NCBI RefSeq assembly: GCF_021401125.1 | Contig: NZ_JACBFQ010000001.1 | Location: 186,001 to 250,000, forward strand | From: Xanthobacter sp. NM-59 | Lineage (GTDB): Bacteria > Pseudomonadota > Alphaproteobacteria > Rhizobiales > Xanthobacteraceae | Length of the DNA: 64,000 bases | Direction: 5' to 3' | Shown here: piece after piece, positions 18,832 to 28,389 of the stretch | Layout: each line of letters starts with the position of its first letter | Numbering within the stretch: position 1 is the first letter of the stretch | Translations under genes and position numbers: made by a program | The notes under the pieces: generated by a model | What the model was told of the DNA's origin: nothing | Databases searched by the model: none | The model's input: the letters and a program-made list of their open reading frames with translations, nothing else

Positions 18832-18849
18832 GGGTGGCCCTTTCATTTC
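18819..18849 (+). terminator. terminator-like hairpin overlapping the L,D-transpeptidase stop
   Basis: An 8-bp perfect stem, GGCCACCC with GGGTGGCC, has the loop TCTGA, which contains the TGA stop of the upstream gene. The run CTTTCATTTCT follows. It may reduce read-through into the amino-acid binding protein gene 27 bases later. Confidence 0.6.
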
Positions 18850-18875
18850 TCCCTTCTCCTGAACCGGGGGCATTC

Positions 18876-19904
18876 ATGAAGAAGTTACTGGCCGTTCTGG
18901 CCGGCGCAGCCGCGCTTGTGGCCACCGGCGCGTCGGCGCAAACCGCTGCGCCGGGCCAGACCCTGAAGGCCGTGAAGGACCGTGGCGAGCTCGTCTGCGG
19001 TGTGTCGAAGGGCCTGCCCGGCTTCTCCGCGGCCGATGCCAAGGGGCAGTGGACCGGCTTCGACGTGGACCTGTGCCGCGCCGTCGCCGCCGCCGTGCTC
19101 GGCAATGCCGACAAGGTGAAGTTCGTCCCGCTCACCGCCGACGAGCGCTTCCCCGCTTTGCAGAAGGGCGAGGTGGACCTGCTGTCGCGCAACTCCACCT
19201 GGACCCTGGACCGCGAAGGCAAGCTGGGCCTGCTGTTCGCCGGCATCTCCTATTATGACGGCCAGGGCTTCCTGGTGCGCGACGCGCGCAAGGTCACCTC
19301 CGCCCTGGAGCTGGACAAGTCCAAGGTGTGCGTGCAGGCTGGCACCACGGCGGTGGTCAATACCCAGGAGTACTTCAAGGCCAACGGCATGGAGCTGGAG
19401 CTCATTACCCTGCCGGACTCCGCAGCTCTCGTGAAGGCCTATGAAGAGGGCAAGTGCGACACGCTCACCACCGACGTGTCCCAGCTCTATGCCCTGCGCC
19501 TCAACATGGCGAAGCCCGCCGACCACATCGTGCTGCCCGACGTGATCTCCAAGGAGCCCCTGGGCCCCGTGGTGCGCCAGGGCGACGACCAGTGGTTCAA
19601 CGTGGTGAAGTGGGTGCTCTACGGCATGATCAATGCCGAGGAGCTGGGCGTCACCTCCGCCAACATGGATGAGGCGCTGAAGTCCCAGAAGGCGGAAGTG
19701 AAGCACCTGCTTGGCGTTGACGGCGACAATGGCGCCTCCCTCGGCCTGCCCAACGACTTCGTCGTGCTGGTGGTGAAGACCGTTGGCAATTATGGCGAGA
19801 GCTTCGAGCGCAACGTGGGCGCGGCCTCCAAGCTGGGCATCCCGCGCGGCATCAACCAGCTGTGGAGCATGGGCGGCATCCAGTACGCCCCGCCGATCCG
19901 CTGA
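18876..19904 (+). CDS. amino-acid ABC transporter periplasmic binding protein (AapJ-like)
   Basis: A 342-residue periplasmic solute-binding protein of the general L-amino-acid (AapJ) type. It has a signal peptide (AALVATGASAQ cut), then TLKAVKDRGELVCGVSKGLPGF, typical of family 3 binding proteins, given here in part. The length matches AapJ. It is unusual that no permease (aapQ, aapM) or ATPase (aapP) gene follows; it is transcribed alone and closed by a terminator. Either it feeds a transporter encoded elsewhere or it serves another membrane partner. Confidence 0.88.
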   Translation: MKKLLAVLAGAAALVATGASAQTAAPGQTLKAVKDRGELVCGVSKGLPGFSAADAKGQWTGFDVDLCRAVAAAVLGNADKVKFVPLTADERFPALQKGEVDLLSRNSTWTLDREGKLGLLFAGISYYDGQGFLVRDARKVTSALELDKSKVCVQAGTTAVVNTQEYFKANGMELELITLPDSAALVKAYEEGKCDTLTTDVSQLYALRLNMAKPADHIVLPDVISKEPLGPVVRQGDDQWFNVVKWVLYGMINAEELGVTSANMDEALKSQKAEVKHLLGVDGDNGASLGLPNDFVVLVVKTVGNYGESFERNVGAASKLGIPRGINQLWSMGGIQYAPPIR

Positions 19905-19928
19905 GTTTTCCAAAAGCACGATCCTGAA

Positions 19929-19966
19929 AGGCGCCGCTCGCAAATCTGTGAGCGGCGCCTTTTCTT
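19929..19966 (+). terminator. intrinsic terminator after the binding-protein gene
   Basis: The perfect stem GGCGCCGCTC / GAGCGGCGCC has a 10-base loop and is followed by TTTTCTTT. Confidence 0.9.
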
Positions 19967-20049
19967 TGCGGAAGGCAGCGATGCTATCTTTCGGCACGCG
20001 CCGCCGCCCGTCGGCGGCCAGGCCAGGATATGCCGGGAGTGACCCCTCA

Positions 20050-21030
20050 ATGACCGAACTGACGCGACGCACCCTCATGGCCGGCACGGCTGGAACGGCC
20101 GCCGCAGGTTTGCTGGGAACCACCGCGCCCGTCCTCGCGGCGGACGAGACACCGGCCACTTCGCGCGCGCTGCCCAGCGCCTATCGCTACAAGGTGGGCG
20201 ATGTGCTGGTAACGGCCATCAGCGACGGCGTGCGCACCTTTCCCATGCCCGCCGGCTTCGTGCGCAATGCGCCGAAGGATGAGGTGAACCGCGCGCTGGA
20301 GGCGGCCTATCTGCCGCCCGATCAGGTCTCCATTCCCTTCACCGTGCTCCTGCTGGAGAGCGGTGGCCGGCGGGTGCTGGTGGATACGGGCAACGGCCCG
20401 GCCGGTGGGCCGGTGGGCAAGCTGAGCCCGACCTTGGCCGCCATCGGCGTGGCGCCGGAGAGCATCGACCAAGTGGTGATTTCCCACTTCCACGGCGACC
20501 ATATCAACGGCCTGCTGGCGGCCGATGGCATTCCGGCCTTTCCCAAGGCGCAGGTGTTCGTGCCCGAGGCGGAATGGGCGTTCTGGATGGATGATAGCCA
20601 GGCGAGCCGTGCCCCGGAGGCGCTGAAGGGCAGCTTCCAGAATGCGCGGCGGGTGTTCAAGCCGTTCGAGGGCAAGGTGGAGCGCTATGCCTGGGGCAAG
20701 GAGGTGGCGCCGGGCCTCACCAGCGTCGCCACCGCAGGCCATACGCCGGGCCATACCTCGTTCGACCTGGTGTCGGGCGCCGACGCGCTCTTCATCCAAT
20801 CGGACATCACCAACATCCCGGCGCTGTTCGTGGCTAATCCGTCCTGGCACGTGATGTTCGACATGGACCCGGCGAAGGCCGCCGATGTGCGCCGGCGCAC
20901 CTATGACCGCCTCGTGGCCGACCGCATGAAGGTGGCGGGTTATCACTTCCCATTCCCGGGCGCCGCCCACCTCGCCAAGGAAGGCGAGGGCTACCGCTAT
21001 GTGCCGGTGCTGTGGGATCCGGTGTCCTGA
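20050..21030 (+). CDS. Tat-exported MBL-fold metallo-hydrolase
   Basis: A 326-residue metallo-beta-lactamase-fold enzyme. The N-terminus has a twin-arginine signal (TRRTLMAGTAG followed by a hydrophobic stretch and an APVLAADE cut), so it is exported folded. The metal-binding SHFHGDH motif is at residues 145-151, and further ligands lie in TAGHTPGHTS and near the C-terminus. Members of this group include lactonases and esterases; no substrate can be assigned. The ATG at 20050 is fixed by the Tat signal. It is convergent with the autotransporter gene. Confidence 0.85.
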   Translation: MTELTRRTLMAGTAGTAAAGLLGTTAPVLAADETPATSRALPSAYRYKVGDVLVTAISDGVRTFPMPAGFVRNAPKDEVNRALEAAYLPPDQVSIPFTVLLLESGGRRVLVDTGNGPAGGPVGKLSPTLAAIGVAPESIDQVVISHFHGDHINGLLAADGIPAFPKAQVFVPEAEWAFWMDDSQASRAPEALKGSFQNARRVFKPFEGKVERYAWGKEVAPGLTSVATAGHTPGHTSFDLVSGADALFIQSDITNIPALFVANPSWHVMFDMDPAKAADVRRRTYDRLVADRMKVAGYHFPFPGAAHLAKEGEGYRYVPVLWDPVS

Positions 21031-21072
21031 TGCCGTGGGCGCGGGCTCGTCTTAAGCCTGCCTGCGTCACTC

Positions 21073-23064
21073 CTAAAGCCGCATGCGCAGGCTGAAGGAG
21101 CCCATCTGGTTCACGAAGCCGGATGGGCTTGCCTGCAAATCGTAGCCCACGCGCAGGTCGAAATCCGCCAGCGCCGTGCTCACCAGCGCCACGCCGGTGG
21201 TGAACAGCCAGGGCGAGAGCGAGGCGCCCTCGGTGATGAAATCGCCGCCCCCGCCCAGGAACGAGGCGGTGACCTGAGCGCCCGTATCAAGCAGGTTGTA
21301 GCCGACGCCCGCATAGGCGGTGAGGCCCACCGGGCTCGACAGCTTGTAGCGGCCGCGCAGCCCGCCGCTGAGCATCAGCTCTTCATAGGATTGGGAGGCG
21401 ACCGCAAGATTCAGCGCCCCCGCTCCGGTCTCGGTATAGGACTGGGCGTCCACCCGCGCATAATCGAGCCGCGCCACCGGTTGCAGTTCCAGCTCCGCAC
21501 TGGCGGCGATGCTCTGCCGCAGGCCGGCGCCGGCATGGAAGGTGGTGCCGTCATAGTCGGCGGACGCGGTGCCGCCGCCGATGTTCACCAGCCGGTTTTC
21601 CGAATTCGCGTTGAAGGCCCCATCTAGCTGCATGTCCAGGGTAAGGCCGGGCAGGGCGGCGTAGCTGCCATAAAGGCCCAGGGCGTAGCTCGACACGTCG
21701 AGGCTGGCGGGTGCCCCCACTGCATTGCCGGAGAGGGACGTGCTCGAATAGGCGAACAGCCCGCCCACGCGCAGGCCATTGGCCACCTCGCGGTCCACGC
21801 CGGCCGCGAAGCCGCCGCCGCTGGCGCTGAAGCCGGAATAGCCGGCCTGCGTGGCCTGGTTCGCCACCGCGCCGAAGGGCTGCAGCCAGGCATTGACGGC
21901 ATCCGCCGACCCGTCTGCGGCGAGGCGCTCGGTCACGATCTGCTGCAGGCCCCGCTGGGTGTCATAGGTGGCGCGGGCGGCATTTCCAGCGAGCACGGGC
22001 AGGGTCTGGCTCAGGGCGACGGAGAGGGCCGGGCCGGAAAGGCTGTCGAGCGCCGCGATGGCCGGGGCGAGGGGGCCGAACAGGCCGGCGGGCGTGCTGC
22101 CCACCCGGTAGAGGGTGGTGGCGGCCCCAACGGGTGCCGGATTGCCGGTGGCGATCAATGTCGGCACATAGGGCTGGATCAGGGAGATGGCGGCGGCTTC
22201 GCCGGTCCAGGCCCCGGTGGAATCATAGACCCCCACATCCATCTGCGCGCCGGTCGAGGCGCCGGTGATGTCGCCGTAAAGGCTGGTGAGGGTGGCGCTG
22301 GCATCGGGCAGGGTGCTGAGCAGCACCTTGCCCTCGGGGGTGATGGAGCCGAGGAAGGTGAAGGCATCGCCATTCGCCGCCACGCCCCGGCCCCAGAAAT
22401 AGCCGCTCTGGTAGTTGGTGATGACGAGGCGGCCCGGCGCCGCCGTGCCGAACAGGCTGGGGCTGACGATGCGCCAGGGCGTCCCCTGCGTCCACGTCCA
22501 TTGGGGCGAGGCATTGGAGGGCACGGGCGCCGGCGCGGGCGGGGTGAATGTGGAGGGGTCGTAGGGCAGCATGTAGGCCCAATGGGTCACCAACATGGTG
22601 GTGCCGGTGATCATCTGCATTTCCATGGCGGTGACGCCGCCCTCTTCCCGCATCATGCCCAGCCCCACCGTGACAAGGCCGGTGGTCGGGTCCGTGAACA
22701 GCATGGTGATCTGCCCGGAGGCGGAGACCGTGCCCTGGATGTTCATCGATGATGCCGAGGTGATCGGGCCGATCGCCAGTTCCGCCGAGCTGCTGCCGGA
22801 GAACACGCCATTGGTGGAGGTGCCGAGGGTCCAGAGCGTCTGGTCACCCACCGGGAACGGGTCGGCGAAGCTGGTGCTGGAGGAGCCGTAGGCCAGCATG
22901 TTGCCGACGGGCACATACCAATTGGAATTCGAGATGACCGAATCCCATTGCGATTGCGCATGGGCGGGCGCGCTCAATGCCGCAAGGGAGATGACGCCGA
23001 CGACGAAACACGCGCACGTCCCCGCCGCCCGTGAGCGCGCAAGGCCGGGAAAAGGGCCGCCCAT
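21073..23064 (-). CDS. autotransporter-type outer-membrane beta-barrel protein
   Basis: A 663-residue protein with a signal peptide (ALSAPAHAQ cut near residue 37), a Ser/Thr/Gly-rich passenger of about 350 residues, and a C-terminal barrel of about 270 residues showing alternating amphipathic strands (GYSGFSASGGGFAAGVDRE, LRVGGLFAYSSTSL, LGLYGSYAALPGLTLDM and more). This fits the type V autotransporter barrel. The chain ends SFSLRMRL, so the last residue is Leu rather than the usual Phe or Trp. The passenger resembles no adhesin or protease that I recognise. It is a single gene. Confidence 0.8.
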   Translation of the reverse strand: MGGPFPGLARSRAAGTCACFVVGVISLAALSAPAHAQSQWDSVISNSNWYVPVGNMLAYGSSSTSFADPFPVGDQTLWTLGTSTNGVFSGSSSAELAIGPITSASSMNIQGTVSASGQITMLFTDPTTGLVTVGLGMMREEGGVTAMEMQMITGTTMLVTHWAYMLPYDPSTFTPPAPAPVPSNASPQWTWTQGTPWRIVSPSLFGTAAPGRLVITNYQSGYFWGRGVAANGDAFTFLGSITPEGKVLLSTLPDASATLTSLYGDITGASTGAQMDVGVYDSTGAWTGEAAAISLIQPYVPTLIATGNPAPVGAATTLYRVGSTPAGLFGPLAPAIAALDSLSGPALSVALSQTLPVLAGNAARATYDTQRGLQQIVTERLAADGSADAVNAWLQPFGAVANQATQAGYSGFSASGGGFAAGVDREVANGLRVGGLFAYSSTSLSGNAVGAPASLDVSSYALGLYGSYAALPGLTLDMQLDGAFNANSENRLVNIGGGTASADYDGTTFHAGAGLRQSIAASAELELQPVARLDYARVDAQSYTETGAGALNLAVASQSYEELMLSGGLRGRYKLSSPVGLTAYAGVGYNLLDTGAQVTASFLGGGGDFITEGASLSPWLFTTGVALVSTALADFDLRVGYDLQASPSGFVNQMGSFSLRMRL

Positions 23065-23136
23065 GTCCTCTCGTCCTTCCTTGGTGTCCCCATAGGAGTA
23101 CCCAGGATGGCAGCCCTTGGCGTCAAGCGGGCAACA

Positions 23137-23463
23137 TTATTTGGCCGCATTCGCCGTCTGCTGCCCCACCCATGTGGAAAACGCCGCGTCGGCGGCCTCC
23201 ACCGGCAGCACCAGGATGGCCGGAACCTCGTAAGGGTGGCGTGCGCGCACGCGCTCAACGAGGGCTGGCGCGCGCTCGGCGGTGGTCTTCAGAAGGAGAA
23301 TCACCTCCTCCGCCCGCTCGATGCGCCCCTCCCATTCATAGATGGCCACCTGGGCGGAGCGGATGTTGCCGCATGCGGCAAGGCGTTCCTCCACCAGGGT
23401 CCGGGCCAGCTCCTCGGCCACGGCGAGGGACGGCAGAGTGGTGTAGACGAGCTTGAGATCCAT
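23137..23463 (-). CDS. cutA: divalent-cation tolerance protein CutA
   Basis: A 108-residue small trimeric protein linked to copper tolerance and to several unrelated processes; its exact role is unsettled. Family marks: the MDLKLVYTTLPSLAVAEELA start in part, ERLAACGNI, and the signature RHPYEVPAILVLPV toward the C-terminus. The ATG at 23463 gives the usual family length; the longer open frame adds an unrelated arginine-rich stretch. Confidence 0.93.
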   Translation of the reverse strand: MDLKLVYTTLPSLAVAEELARTLVEERLAACGNIRSAQVAIYEWEGRIERAEEVILLLKTTAERAPALVERVRARHPYEVPAILVLPVEAADAAFSTWVGQQTANAAK

Positions 23464-23591
23464 CGCATTCCCCGGCGGTTGGCGGATGATGGCGCCCCTG
23501 CGGCACCTCGACAAGGCTGGCCCGGGCGGCTACGAAGACCAAGCGCCACACTTTGGCGCGGCGACATGGATCAGCGGGCGTGACCGTCCTG

Positions 23592-24374
23592 ATGAACACT
23601 CCCTCTCCGTCCATGGCCCGGATAGCCTTCGTCTCCAGCCAGTCACCCGAAGCGGATGCCGCATGCGCGCGGCTGAACGCGCGCTATAACGGCGTGTCCG
23701 AGGCGGATGCGGACGTGATCGTGGCGCTTGGCGGCGACGGGCTCATGCTCCAGACCCTGCACCGCTTCCGGGATCGGGGCCTGCCCATCTATGGCATGCA
23801 TCGTGGCTCCGTCGGCTTCCTCATGAACACCTTCCGCGAGGATGATCTGGTGGAGCGGCTGGCCGCCGCCCAGCACGTGCGGATCCATCCGCTGGTGATG
23901 GAGGCCATGGACCGGCACGGCACGCGCCACCGCGCGCCGGCCATCAATGAGGTGTCGCTGCTGCGCCAGACCTATCAGGCGGCCAAGCTGCGCATTTCCA
24001 TCGACGGCAAGGTGCGCCTCGACCAGCTCATCTGCGATGGCGTCATCGTGGCAACGCCGGCGGGTTCCACCGCCTATAACCTGTCCGCGCACGGGCCGAT
24101 CCTGCCGCTGGGCACCGCGCTGCTCGCCCTCACGCCCATCTCGCCCTTCCGTCCCCGCCGTTGGCGCGGCGCGCTGGTGCCCGACAAGGCGCGCATCGAC
24201 ATCGCCGTGCTGGAGGCAGACAAGCGCCCGGTGAGCGCGGCCGCCGACCATTATGAGGTCCGCGACATCGTCGCCGTTTCCGCCCGGCTCGACACCTCCT
24301 CCTCCATCGACATGCTGTTCGATCCCGACCACGGGCTGGAAGAGCGGATCCTGCGCGAGCAGTTCGTGTATTAA
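23592..24374 (+). CDS. nadK: NAD kinase
   Basis: A roughly 260-residue cytoplasmic enzyme making NADP from NAD. The catalytic GGDG motif lies in [13 protein letters not shown], followed by [13 protein letters not shown] and the C-terminal [18 protein letters not shown] motif that binds substrate. It belongs to the short proteobacterial type. Starts at 23592 (MNTPS) or 23613 (MARIAF) are both open; neither has a strong ribosome site, so the N-terminus is uncertain by seven residues. It is convergent with the flavin reductase gene. Confidence 0.93.
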   Translation: MNTPSPSMARIAFVSSQSPEADAACARLNARYNGVSEADADVIVALGGDGLMLQTLHRFRDRGLPIYGMHRGSVGFLMNTFREDDLVERLAAAQHVRIHPLVMEAMDRHGTRHRAPAINEVSLLRQTYQAAKLRISIDGKVRLDQLICDGVIVATPAGSTAYNLSAHGPILPLGTALLALTPISPFRPRRWRGALVPDKARIDIAVLEADKRPVSAAADHYEVRDIVAVSARLDTSSSIDMLFDPDHGLEERILREQFVY

Positions 24375-24545
24375 GGCCTTTTCAAGCAAAGTGGATGCGG
24401 CCGCGTGGCGCGCGGACATGCCCGTTGCCGGGAACGGCGGAGCCGCCGCGTTGGGGCGCGGCAGAAGCATGGCGCTTGAACGGCCGTCAGCCTCCGCGCT
24501 CCCGGCCGGCTCGCGCCGCGCGCGCGGCTGACGCGCTGCGTGAGA

Positions 24546-25148
24546 TCACGCCTTGGGGCGAGGGCGGGGCAGCAGCCGGTCCACGGGCGCATAGTCCAGA
24601 TAGCCGCAGCGGGCGAGCACCTGCAGCTGCGCGGTGTCCACCCGGCCATTGGTGATCGCCTCGTCGGCGATATGAACGCCGATGATCTCGCCCATGACCA
24701 TGTAATTGTTCGTTTCCACCCCGTCCCGCCCGCGCGGGCGGATGGTCTCCACATAGACGCATTCGAGCGCGCAGGGGCTCGCGGCCACACGCGGCGGCTT
24801 CACCAGGCGGGACGGCGCGGTGGCGATGGCGAAGGCGGTAAACTCGCTTTCGCCGGGCGGGAGCGGCGCGGAGGTGGCGTTGACCGCATCGATGAGGTCG
24901 AGCGTGGCGAGGTTGCAGACGAACTCGCCCGTGGCCTCGATATTGGCCACGCTGTCCTTGCGCCCGACCGACGAGAACATGACCATCGCCGGCTGCTCGC
25001 TCACCATGTTGAAGAAGGAATAGGGCGCGAGGTTCGCGGTGCCGCTGGCGGAGAGGGAAGAAATCCAGCCGATGGGCCGCGGGGAGATGATGGCCTTCAG
25101 CGGCGAGTGGGGCAGGCCGTGGTCATTGCGGGCGGGCTCGTAGAACAT
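24546..25148 (-). CDS. flavin reductase family protein (FMN-binding)
   Basis: A 200-residue split-barrel protein that binds FMN. The SPRPIGWISSLSASGTANLAPYSFFN segment (in part, residues 22-47) is the hallmark of this DIM6/NTAB-type group. Such proteins reduce flavin or act on unknown substrates. The ATG at 25148 begins MFYEPA. A 37-base inverted repeat sits 17 bases upstream of the start, in its leader or promoter. Confidence 0.85.
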   Translation of the reverse strand: MFYEPARNDHGLPHSPLKAIISPRPIGWISSLSASGTANLAPYSFFNMVSEQPAMVMFSSVGRKDSVANIEATGEFVCNLATLDLIDAVNATSAPLPPGESEFTAFAIATAPSRLVKPPRVAASPCALECVYVETIRPRGRDGVETNNYMVMGEIIGVHIADEAITNGRVDTAQLQVLARCGYLDYAPVDRLLPRPRPKA

Positions 25149-25164
25149 GAGATCTTCCGGATGA

Positions 25165-25201
25165 GAGCATGCCCCCGGTTCACGGAATCGGGGACATGCT
25201 C
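25165..25201. repeat. dispersed 'gagcat' palindromic element, copy 3
   Basis: GAGCATG (25165-25171) pairs with CATGCTC (25195-25201), extended inwards by CCCCG with CGGGG; the centre is ggttcacggaat. It lies directly upstream of the flavin reductase gene, so it could be a leader hairpin. The same GAGCAT core occurs in the elements at 3302 and 4793. Confidence 0.55.
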
Positions 25202-25326
25202 ACCTGTACTGCGTTGGAGCCCATTCTTCACGCGATGGCGTCGCTCGAAAACCCCCGAGCACGACCGATAGCGTCCCGCGCCGCCCGCATCAGCCTTTTC
25301 GGGCGGCGTTCATCTGCTCGGAAGCG

Positions 25327-26400
25327 CTATTTCAGCGCCGCCATGGCGCCGGCGATCTCTTCCAGATTGCGCTCAGCGGCCTCGGCGCCGGCGGCGATGG
25401 CTTCGGAGGCGCGCTGGAAATCGAACAGGCCGATGGCGGCGAGCTTTGGTGTCAGCGCGAAATCCGGCGGGTCCCCCGCAAGGCGCGAGCGGGCGATGCG
25501 GTCCTGGGTGATGTTGAAGGCGTCGATCATCACCGTGGACAGGCCGCGCGGCCCGTCATCAGCCGGGGCGGTGAAGAAATGGCGCCGCAGCCGGTCCGGG
25601 CTCAGCCGCGACATGAGGTTTCGCCGCTTGCCGGTGATCGCCGCATCGGCCACATGGCCGACCACGCCGCCGTGGTCCTGCACCACGGTGCCATGCCGGA
25701 ACACGTCCGAATTCAGGTTCACCGCCACCACCAGCCGCGCCCCGAGCGCCCGCGCCGGCGAGACCGGAATGGGGTTCACCAACGCGCCATCCATGAGCCA
25801 GCGGCCGCCCACATGGGCGGGGGTGAAGATGCCCGGCAGGGCGAAGGAGGCGCGCAGGGCGTCCACGAAATCGCCGCGCGTGAGCCAGATCTCATGGCCG
25901 GAGCCGAGTTCGGTGGCGATGGCGCCGAAGATGATCGGCATGTCCTCGATGGCCACATTGCCGACCTTCTCGCGCATCAGGTCCACCAGCCTGCGCCCGC
26001 CAATGAGCCCGGCGCCGCCCAAGGCGAAGTCGAGCATGCCCAGCACCCGCCGCTTGGTGAGGCTGAGCGCCCATTCCTCCAACTCGTCCAGCCGGCCGCA
26101 CGCCCACAGGCCGCCCACCACCGCGCCGATGGATGTTCCGGTGACGATGCTCGGACGAATGCCATTCTTCTCCAGCACCCGCAGCACCCCGATATGGGCG
26201 AAGCCGCGCGCGGCGCCGCCGCCCAGGGCAAGGCCCAAAGCGGGCTTCTGCTCCCGCTGGGGGCGGCGCGGGGGCGCCGCGTCGAGGTCGGGCCGCAGGG
26301 TGGAATCAGGTGTGGCGGCGGTGCCCGCCCCCATGTCGTCCAGCTTGGACTCGGCGGGCTCGAAGGCCCCCTCAGTGCGGCGATGGAACGGATGAAACAT
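25327..26400 (-). CDS. patatin-like phospholipase family protein (RssA-like)
   Basis: A 357-residue cytoplasmic patatin-domain acyl hydrolase. The oxyanion loop LALGGGAARGFAH, the nucleophile motif GTSIG (Ser in G-T-S-I-G) and the catalytic Asp in the DGALVNPIPV motif are all present, in the order of bacterial RssA-type proteins. The first 70 residues are low-complexity and charged. The ATG at 26400 is preferred over a GTG ten codons upstream. Its lipid substrate is unknown. It is distinct from the much larger patatin membrane protein at 29-32 kb. Confidence 0.88.
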   Translation of the reverse strand: MFHPFHRRTEGAFEPAESKLDDMGAGTAATPDSTLRPDLDAAPPRRPQREQKPALGLALGGGAARGFAHIGVLRVLEKNGIRPSIVTGTSIGAVVGGLWACGRLDELEEWALSLTKRRVLGMLDFALGGAGLIGGRRLVDLMREKVGNVAIEDMPIIFGAIATELGSGHEIWLTRGDFVDALRASFALPGIFTPAHVGGRWLMDGALVNPIPVSPARALGARLVVAVNLNSDVFRHGTVVQDHGGVVGHVADAAITGKRRNLMSRLSPDRLRRHFFTAPADDGPRGLSTVMIDAFNITQDRIARSRLAGDPPDFALTPKLAAIGLFDFQRASEAIAAGAEAAERNLEEIAGAMAALK

Positions 26401-26722
26401 GCTCGCCTCGCAGTCAGTCCGCGTCGACACGCGGACTATGCCTTAGCAATGCCCCCAGCCCCACGCCGGTTCCGGCGCGCACCACCTATTGGCAAGAGAA
26501 TACTACGTGTGGATGTCGGAACCGTGGCTGTGAGATGTTCTTATGCCGTAGCGTAAGATCAAACATTGCCCTTGCCGCTTCACGCCACGGCGCCGGTGCG
26601 TGGGCCCCGCGCCCCTGCCTGCGGGGCACGCAGATGTGATGGCGGGCGAGGCGCGCCGCCCGGGCGCCTTCGCGTCGTTCGGCGCGGTTCCCGCTCCCGG
26701 CGCGGTGGCGGCGCTTGAGCGC
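26401..26722. other. intergenic between hisI and the RssA-like gene
   Basis: About 320 bases containing the promoter side of the RssA-like gene and the 3' trailer of hisI. A locally AT-richer stretch at 26490-26570 is the likeliest promoter position, but I could not settle on clear -35 and -10 boxes. I see no gene. Confidence 0.45.
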
Positions 26723-27211
26723 TCAGTGGTCGTGCGGCTTGCCGTAGACCTGGGCGGGGTCGAAGCGCGGGGTGTCGCCGGTGAAGGCGAGCCGGGTGTC
26801 CGGCCCCGGCGCCGTGCCCAGCGGGACGGTGCGATAGAAACAGGAGCGCCGGCCGGTGTGGCAGGCCGCGCCCGTGCCGCCCATCTCCACCTTGATCACC
26901 ACCGCGTCCTGGTCGCAGTCCACCAGCATTTCCAGCACCTTCTGGGTGTGGCCGGAGCTCTCGCCCTTCTTCCACAGCTGGCCGCGGGAGCGGCTGAAAT
27001 AGTGCGCTTCGCCGGTCTCCATGGTGAGCGCCAGGGCCTGCGCGTTCATGTGGGCGAGCATCAGCACCTGGCCGCTCTCGGCATCCACGGCCACGCAGGT
27101 GATGAGGCCGTTGGCGTCGAACCTGGGGGTGAGCTGCGTGCCTTCCTCGAGGGCTGCGCCGGAGGCGGGGGCGGCGAAGGGGGCGGCGGGCCGGGCGGCG
27201 GGCGAGGTCAT
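26723..27211 (-). CDS. hisI: phosphoribosyl-AMP cyclohydrolase
   Basis: A 162-residue zinc enzyme opening the adenine ring in histidine synthesis (third step). The metal site [12 protein letters not shown] and the later cysteine motif [11 protein letters not shown] are intact, with [19 protein letters not shown] before them. The first 25 residues are Ala/Pro-rich and extend beyond the family norm. HisE (pyrophosphohydrolase) is not fused. No other his gene is in the window; the upstream neighbour on the same strand is folE. Confidence 0.93.
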   Translation of the reverse strand: MTSPAARPAAPFAAPASGAALEEGTQLTPRFDANGLITCVAVDAESGQVLMLAHMNAQALALTMETGEAHYFSRSRGQLWKKGESSGHTQKVLEMLVDCDQDAVVIKVEMGGTGAACHTGRRSCFYRTVPLGTAPGPDTRLAFTGDTPRFDPAQVYGKPHDH

Positions 27212-27285
27212 GGGGAGGGCTCTTCAAGCAATGGGGCCGCCCCTTGCGGCGCGGCCCCGAATGAAAGCAAAGGCTGTCTTGCGCT

Positions 27286-28035
27286 TCAGGCCTTGTTGGC
27301 GCGCACCATGGTCATGAAGCGCACCTGCTCGGCCGGGTCGTCGCGGAAGACGCCCGTGAACTGGCTGGTGAGGGTGGTGACCCCGGCCTTGGTGATGCCG
27401 CGCATGGACATGCACATGTGCTCGGCCTCGATCATCACCGCCACGCCACGGGGGCGCAGGCCCTCATCCAAGGTGGTGACGATCTGGGAGGTCAGGTGCT
27501 CCTGGGTCTGCAGGCGCTTGGCGAAGGTGTCCACCACCCGTGCGATCTTGGAGAGGCCCACCACCCGTTCCACCGGGAAATAGGCCACATGGGCCTTGCC
27601 GTAGAAGGGCACCATGTGGTGCTCGCAGTGGGAATAGAAGGGAATATCCTTCACCAGCACCATGTCGTCGAAGGTGCCGATCTCGCCGAAGGTGCGGTCG
27701 AGCAGATCGTCGCTGCCTTCCCGATAGCCCGCGAACAGCTCGTCATACGCCTTGATGACGCGCTTGGGCGTGTCCAGCAGGCCTTCGCGGGCGGGGTCCT
27801 CGCCCATGTAAGCGAGCAGGGTGCGCACGGCCGCCTCGGCCTCCGCGCGGGAGGGGCGGGGGCTGCCGTCGGGCAGGGGCGGAAACGCCATGAGCGGCGC
27901 GGCCTGACCATCCTCGGTCGCCTTCTTCGCCTTCTGGCCCTGGGACGGGTGCGCCTGGGACTGGCGCGCCCGGGACTGGCGCTCGCGTTCCTCGTGTTCC
28001 GCCTGCGCCTTGAACAATTTCACCACCGCGTCCAT
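27286..28035 (-). CDS. folE: GTP cyclohydrolase I
   Basis: A 249-residue enzyme converting GTP to dihydroneopterin triphosphate, the first step of folate synthesis. Zinc ligands are seen in [12 protein letters not shown] and CMSMRG; the core from about residue 65 on ([21 protein letters not shown] in part) is standard. The first 60 residues are an extra Gln/Arg/Ala-rich extension with near-repeats of [11 protein letters not shown], predicted disordered. The ATG at 28035 is preferred over a GTG three codons upstream. It runs 74 bases ahead of hisI, with a GC-rich hairpin between them (27233-27258). Confidence 0.95.
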   Translation of the reverse strand: MDAVVKLFKAQAEHEERERQSRARQSQAHPSQGQKAKKATEDGQAAPLMAFPPLPDGSPRPSRAEAEAAVRTLLAYMGEDPAREGLLDTPKRVIKAYDELFAGYREGSDDLLDRTFGEIGTFDDMVLVKDIPFYSHCEHHMVPFYGKAHVAYFPVERVVGLSKIARVVDTFAKRLQTQEHLTSQIVTTLDEGLRPRGVAVMIEAEHMCMSMRGITKAGVTTLTSQFTGVFRDDPAEQVRFMTMVRANKA

Positions 28036-28389
28036 GACGTACACAACTCCGTTCGACCTGCCTTGGCGATCCGCCGGATGGCAGGAGTGTCACCGGTCGT
28101 CGGCTACGCATGCGCGGGTGCCTTCCTCAACCGCGCCCCGCCTTGCGGCGGCGGCCATGCCGTCCGTACCCTCCAGCCTGGAGCATTTCCAGGCGAAGCT
28201 TTATCATGGGGCCGCCCGGGCTTCCGCGCAAGCGGTGCCCCACACAAGCGCCTCACCGCCGGGGCGGGGGCCTTACCGGCGCCCGACGCAGCGCTATATA
28301 GAGCGCATGAGCATCCGGCGCGGGGGCAGCGGTGTCGCGCGCCGATCACGTTTGCGTACGGGACCGGCATGGCCGGCGGGTTCGAGCCC
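28036..28389. other. divergent promoter region folE / IscU-like gene
   Basis: About 350 bases between divergent genes. A short palindrome, CCTGG-agcattt-CCAGG at 28177-28193, shares GAGCATTTCC with the dispersed elements elsewhere in the window. I see no gene and no clear promoter boxes. Confidence 0.45.
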
